Shown here one piece after another: positions 41,488 through 44,459 of a stretch of DNA of 44,459 bases. The notes beneath the pieces are model-generated. The model was given only the letters and a program-made list of their open reading frames with translations, was not told where the DNA came from and did not search any database. This DNA comes from Halalkalicoccus jeotgali B3 (GTDB taxonomy: Archaea > Halobacteriota > Halobacteria > Halobacteriales > Halalkalicoccaceae), in assembly GCF_000196895.1 (NCBI RefSeq), contig NC_014301.1, positions 1 to 44,459 on the forward strand. Reading direction: 5' to 3'. How positions within the stretch are numbered: the stretch's first letter is position 1; the number at the start of each line of letters is the position of its first letter. Position numbers and translations under genes: made by a program.

Positions 41488-41824
41488 GCTCGTCCTCTCG
41501 CAGATCCTCGTCTAGCTGCTTGCGTGTCTCTTCGACAGCTGCCCCAAGGTCGGTTCCCGTCCATGACCCGTAGCCTTTCAGCAAGTCGCGGTCGAACTCG
41601 GTCGGTGGGAGCCACCACACTCGAGATCTGCCGCCGACCTTCTTCGAGACGACGTCGCCTCTCTCGGCAAGCTCGCGAAGCCTGTTGAGTGCGGTCGTTC
41701 GCGAACAGCCGAGCCGGTCGGCGATCTCGGGAGCGGTGAGCGGTTCGTTAGGATCATCCCGCGAGCGGAACTCCTCAAGGACGTCCTCGGGCGTTACCGT
41801 CGGTGATGGACCTGGCTTTGCCAT
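41474..41824 (-). CDS. Winged-helix antitoxin/regulator partner of the PIN toxin
   Basis: A 116-aa protein. TAPEIADRLGCSRTTALNRL is a helix-turn-helix followed by the wing DVVSKKVGGRSRVWWLP; the C-terminal tail (VEETRKQLDEDLREDE) is acidic and could thread into the toxin. Most VapC partners are AbrB, RHH or Phd proteins, so a winged-helix partner is unusual. Upstream (41825-41940) is AT-rich with TATA-like sequence. Confidence 0.7.
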   Translation of the reverse strand: MAKPGPSPTVTPEDVLEEFRSRDDPNEPLTAPEIADRLGCSRTTALNRLRELAERGDVVSKKVGGRSRVWWLPPTEFDRDLLKGYGSWTGTDLGAAVEETRKQLDEDLREDERVLS

Positions 41825-42203
41825 ATATATCTATGATATAAGGAACGCTATAACCCTTTCTACGTGAATTGAGATATAGCAGATATTGCTCTATTATGGG
41901 ATATACGCCGTTATTATCTGTATCTACCTAAGTATGGATAGGGACAGCCAGTTTTCGGAGTGTATCAGAAACGCCCGCCTGGAACGATATGAGCTGGTCT
42001 GTCCTAGCACATAGACCATGTTGACGAAAACCACAAGCGGATAACAGCGTCGCCGTAACGCTCCAGAACTACACTGAAGCTGACCCCAATCGAACGCTCT
42101 CCGTCAGACAGGTATTGGTAAGTTGTCACTGGGCTTTAAGACGACCGCCTGTGAGATGATACGCAAAGCTACGGAAAACAACCGAAAGGGCGGCACCGCG
42201 CCG
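41825..42203. other. Intergenic, promoter-rich, no gene seen
   Basis: AT-rich up to about 41940 (promoter for the toxin pair). The remainder is mixed sequence without a protein-like frame. Confidence 0.4.
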
Positions 42204-42247
42204 ACCCCGACAAGGAACGGATTAGGACACCTGTTCTTTGTCGGGGT
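42204..42247. repeat. 15-bp inverted repeat upstream of the coiled-coil gene
   Basis: ACCCCGACAAGGAAC (near 42204-42218) and GTTCTTTGTCGGGGT (42233-42247), 14 of 15 pairs. The outer flanks gcacc/ggtgc also match. It is upstream of TATA-like gcttatag (about 42252-42259), so outside the transcript: a regulator or initiator binding site rather than an RNA hairpin. Confidence 0.6.
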
Positions 42248-42297
42248 TGGTGCTTATAGTTTGCCCCTTGGTGAGCCGTGGCTTTGCTCAGCCAACC

Positions 42298-42963
42298 ATG
42301 ACCGCAACAGCCGACGCTACGGGCAGTAGCACCGTTGAAGCACTCGCTCAGACCGTTGAAGAGCTTCAAGAAACTGTGAACGAACAAGCCGAGCGCATTG
42401 AGCAGCAGGCAGAGAAGATCGAGAGATTAGAAACGGAAATTGAAGTCCAATCATCGAACGTCGGTGGGTGTCACTTGCGCGTCTCGGATTTGACCGAGCG
42501 GGTTGACGATCTCGAAGACAGCCACACGCAACCCGATCCAACGGGCACGACAGCGGGTGACGGTAGAGAAACCAGTGCCCAGAGTGATCAAACACCGCTG
42601 GAGCGAATTTGTGGACTCCCCGAACACATTGTCGATCGCGAACTCACAGCCAACCAGAAGCGCGCGCGATTCATCGCGAAGGACGTTCGTGACTACGCCG
42701 AGAAGGTTCCCGCTGGTCTCTTCATGGATAGTCAAACGATTACGAAAGTGATCGCCGCCGCAGAAAGCAAGAAGCCACACACGCAAACCGTTGCACGTGT
42801 CATGGACTTTCTTGATGAACTCGGGAAAGACGACATCAAGGTGAAGAAACGCCAAGGGAAGAAGTTCGTTGTCGTCGATCCGGAAGCGGCCAATAGATAT
42901 CACAGCCGTTGTGATCGGGGGGACGGTGAAACCCCTGGCGAGAGAGTGATCGGAACAGTCTGA
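42298..42963 (+). CDS. Coiled-coil DNA-binding-like protein; replication-protein candidate
   Basis: A 221-aa protein. Residues about 10-60 are a coiled coil (VEELQETVNEQAERIEQQAE). A variable linker follows. Residues about 100-200 are helical with ELTANQKRARFIAKDVRDYA, then SQTITKVIAAAESKK and TVARVMDFLDELG, and a basic strand pair KVKKRQGKKFVVVD that looks like a wing. This type recurs on haloarchaeal plasmids. Its role is not known to me. The large inverted repeat upstream and the absence of a known Rep make it a replication or copy-control candidate. The start at 42298 lies about 40 bases after a TATA-like element; an earlier ATG at 42238 would fall inside the inverted repeat. Confidence 0.6.
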   Translation: MTATADATGSSTVEALAQTVEELQETVNEQAERIEQQAEKIERLETEIEVQSSNVGGCHLRVSDLTERVDDLEDSHTQPDPTGTTAGDGRETSAQSDQTPLERICGLPEHIVDRELTANQKRARFIAKDVRDYAEKVPAGLFMDSQTITKVIAAAESKKPHTQTVARVMDFLDELGKDDIKVKKRQGKKFVVVDPEAANRYHSRCDRGDGETPGERVIGTV

Positions 42964-43302
42964 CCGCTCACCGACGAGAATAGTCCGCGAGAGCGAACCA
43001 CGTAAGCAAGGCCGTTCTAGTAACAACTACGAACAAACCTAGTTTAGTACAGTAGTAGTGTAGATAGTAGAAACGGTTTTGGCTGTTCTGGCATCGCGAG
43101 GATATCACACCACGGTGTGATTAGAGACAGACGGTTCGTCTATTGCTCTCCTTCTTGTTCTTCATCAATGCAGTCGTCTGTTAACCCACCTTCTCAATCT
43201 CGAAGAGAATCTATTAGACGCTACATGATGAACTCTCGATAATTCAGACATAGTCTAATGAAAGACTATATGCTCTGGTTGAAAGCATCTCAAACAGTAC
43301 TA
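42964..43302. other. Promoter region of the restriction operon
   Basis: AT-rich sequence with clustered tagta words (tagtacagtagtagtgtagatagtag, 43045-43070 region) precedes the AbrB-like gene and could bind it. No protein-like frame. Confidence 0.35.
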
Positions 43303-43494
43303 ATGGTTCGCAAGCAAGTCGGACGGAATACCGGACACTCCGGTCGCGTCAATCTTTCCGGATCCGAACTTACCGACCTTGATCTCGACATTGGTGACAC
43401 AATCGAGATCGATGTCGCTGATACCAAAGAGATCGCCCACGCACTGATCAACAGCAAAGAGTCCGATCAGTTCCTCATCGTCACTCCAGTTTGA
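43303..43494 (+). CDS. AbrB/SpoVT-like small DNA-binding protein at the head of the restriction operon
   Basis: A 63-residue protein beginning MVRKQVGRNT. It has the short beta-rich pattern of AbrB/SpoVT swapped-hairpin proteins: a segment with SGRVNLSG, then an LDLDIGDTIEIDV strand pair. Such proteins bind DNA as dimers and often act as antitoxins or autoregulators. An in-frame ATG lies 45 nt upstream (43258), but the homology-like part starts at 43303, so I chose the inner start. The stop is five bases before the start of the nuclease/methyltransferase gene, so the two are almost certainly co-transcribed. It probably tunes expression of the restriction genes; that role is inferred from position only. 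Confidence 0.6.
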   Translation: MVRKQVGRNTGHSGRVNLSGSELTDLDLDIGDTIEIDVADTKEIAHALINSKESDQFLIVTPV

Positions 43495-43499
43495 CCACC

Positions 43500-44459
43500 A
43501 TGGAAACAGCACTCAGTTACCGAACGAATCGAGGCCTCTTCTCTAATTACTATCTCGACGAGCATCTCCCCGAAACCGAAGAATGGGACGAGATTAGCGA
43601 GGCCGAACTCCGCGAGGCATACGAGGAGATCAGCGAGCTCTGGAATCGCGAAAAAGAGCTGGCACCAGATCGCAATGAATCGCAGCTTGAACAGAAATTC
43701 ATCCGGCCGATGTTCCAGAGGCTGGGTATTCCATTCGAAGTTGAAGAAACCGTTGAGCAGGGGCAACGCAGACCGGACTACGGCTTTTTTGAATCTGATA
43801 AGGCAGCAGAAAATGCGTTTAAACGCCGCAATGAAGGCGGTGATTTTTACGAGTATGCTATTGCAGTTGCGGATGCTAAACGCTGGGGACGGAAGCTTGA
43901 CACCCGTGGGAAAAAGAAACGCGATTATGAGAACCCTAGTCACCAAATTGACCAATATCTGCGAAAGACATCTACTCGCTGGGGAGTTTTAACAAACGGG
44001 CAAAAGTGGAGACTCTATTACCGTCCAACGAGTCATAAACTCGATTCATATTACGAGATCGACCTTCCAACCATTCTAGAAAAGGGCGATCTTGAGGACT
44101 TCAAATACTTCTACCTGTTTTTCCACCACGAAGCGTTTCTTGAGGACGCGAGCGGCGATAGCTTCCTTGACGACGTCTTCCACGAATCCAACGTCTTTGC
44201 ACAAGAATTGGGCGAGGATCTCCAAGACAACATCTACGACGCGATCAAGGTCCTCTCCGAAGGATTCCTGCAGTATCCAGAGAATGACCTCAACGAGGAT
44301 GATCTCGACCTGATTCATGATAGTTCACTCATCTATCTCTATCGACTCATCTTCGTCCTCTACGCAGAGAGCGAGGGGCGTGATCTGCTCAATACAGATA
44401 ACGAGTTCTACGAGCAGTTCTATAGTCTGAACTCACTCAAACAGGAAATCGCTGAGGAA
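43500..44459 (+). CDS. Type IIG/PglX-like nuclease-methyltransferase, N-terminal 320 codons (continues at base 1)
   Basis: First part of a 1,383-aa fused restriction and modification protein cut by the window edge. The N-terminus carries a PD-(D/E)xK nuclease pattern: P92-D93 followed by D125-A-K127 in a hydrophobic strand, then an NPSHQIDQYL helix. This arrangement is typical of nuclease domains fused to Eco57I-class adenine methyltransferases. The frame is open to the last base, uses exactly 320 codons, and the sequence at base 1 continues in the same frame with a natural join. This is the main evidence that the molecule is circular. It starts five bases after the AbrB-like gene. Confidence 0.9.
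   Translation, partial: METALSYRTNRGLFSNYYLDEHLPETEEWDEISEAELREAYEEISELWNREKELAPDRNESQLEQKFIRPMFQRLGIPFEVEETVEQGQRRPDYGFFESDKAAENAFKRRNEGGDFYEYAIAVADAKRWGRKLDTRGKKKRDYENPSHQIDQYLRKTSTRWGVLTNGQKWRLYYRPTSHKLDSYYEIDLPTILEKGDLEDFKYFYLFFHHEAFLEDASGDSFLDDVFHESNVFAQELGEDLQDNIYDAIKVLSEGFLQYPENDLNEDDLDLIHDSSLIYLYRLIFVLYAESEGRDLLNTDNEFYEQFYSLNSLKQEIAEE

Overview
The window reads as one complete circular haloarchaeal plasmid of 44,459 bp, opened inside a gene. A restriction-modification reading frame starts at 43500, runs off the right end after exactly 320 codons, and resumes in frame at base 1 to stop at 3192 (1,383 aa in total). Haloarchaeal origin is suggested by acidic proteins, TATA-type promoters close to start codons (probable leaderless transcripts), Tat signal sequences, chains of ATGA-overlapping genes, and many small ribbon-helix-helix, winged-helix and CxxC zinc-finger proteins. 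I cannot assign a genus.

Layout. (1) 43303-44459 plus 1-6807 is a defence block: an AbrB-like small protein, a fused nuclease/adenine methyltransferase (type IIG/PglX/DrmMI-like), a DrmD-like SNF2 helicase and an RHH-RAMA-like protein. (2) 6816-10945 is an accessory stretch of small genes, including a SWIM zinc-finger gene with a strikingly structured 5' leader. (3) 10946-11834 is non-coding and rich in repeats and palindromes. (4) 11835-19532 carries surface and transfer genes: an FxLYD-like exported protein, a Tat lipoprotein beta-helix, a VirB2-like pilin candidate, a VirB6-like membrane protein and a VirB4 ATPase. (5) 19533-21022 is mostly non-coding with hairpins and microproteins. (6) 21023-25147 holds a BglII-like orphan nuclease, an oriT-like region, a MobC-like RHH protein, an HUH-type relaxase candidate, a VirD4 coupling ATPase and a pair of winged-helix genes. 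(7) About 26004-27984 is an insertion sequence. (8) 28197-37327 is a potassium-uptake island with two TrkH, two TrkA, two Usp proteins and an Lrp-RCK_C fusion regulator. (9) 37819-39307 has a winged-helix regulator and an orphan CARF-HTH protein. (10) 39355-42963 is maintenance: ParA, a small centromere-binding partner with flanking repeats, a PIN toxin with a winged-helix antitoxin, and a coiled-coil protein behind a large inverted repeat.

Together the genes describe a self-transmissible haloarchaeal plasmid. VirB4, VirB6 and the pilin candidate would form the channel. RHH protein, relaxase and VirD4 would process and deliver DNA. ParA and partner plus the toxin pair would stabilise it. The restriction block would guard it, and the Trk island is host-benefit cargo for the salt-in lifestyle. 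No Orc1/Cdc6, RepH or known rolling-circle Rep was recognised, so replication is unexplained. Three copies of an 11-13 bp-armed inverted repeat (21632, 25101, 40881) punctuate the plasmid and are unexplained too.
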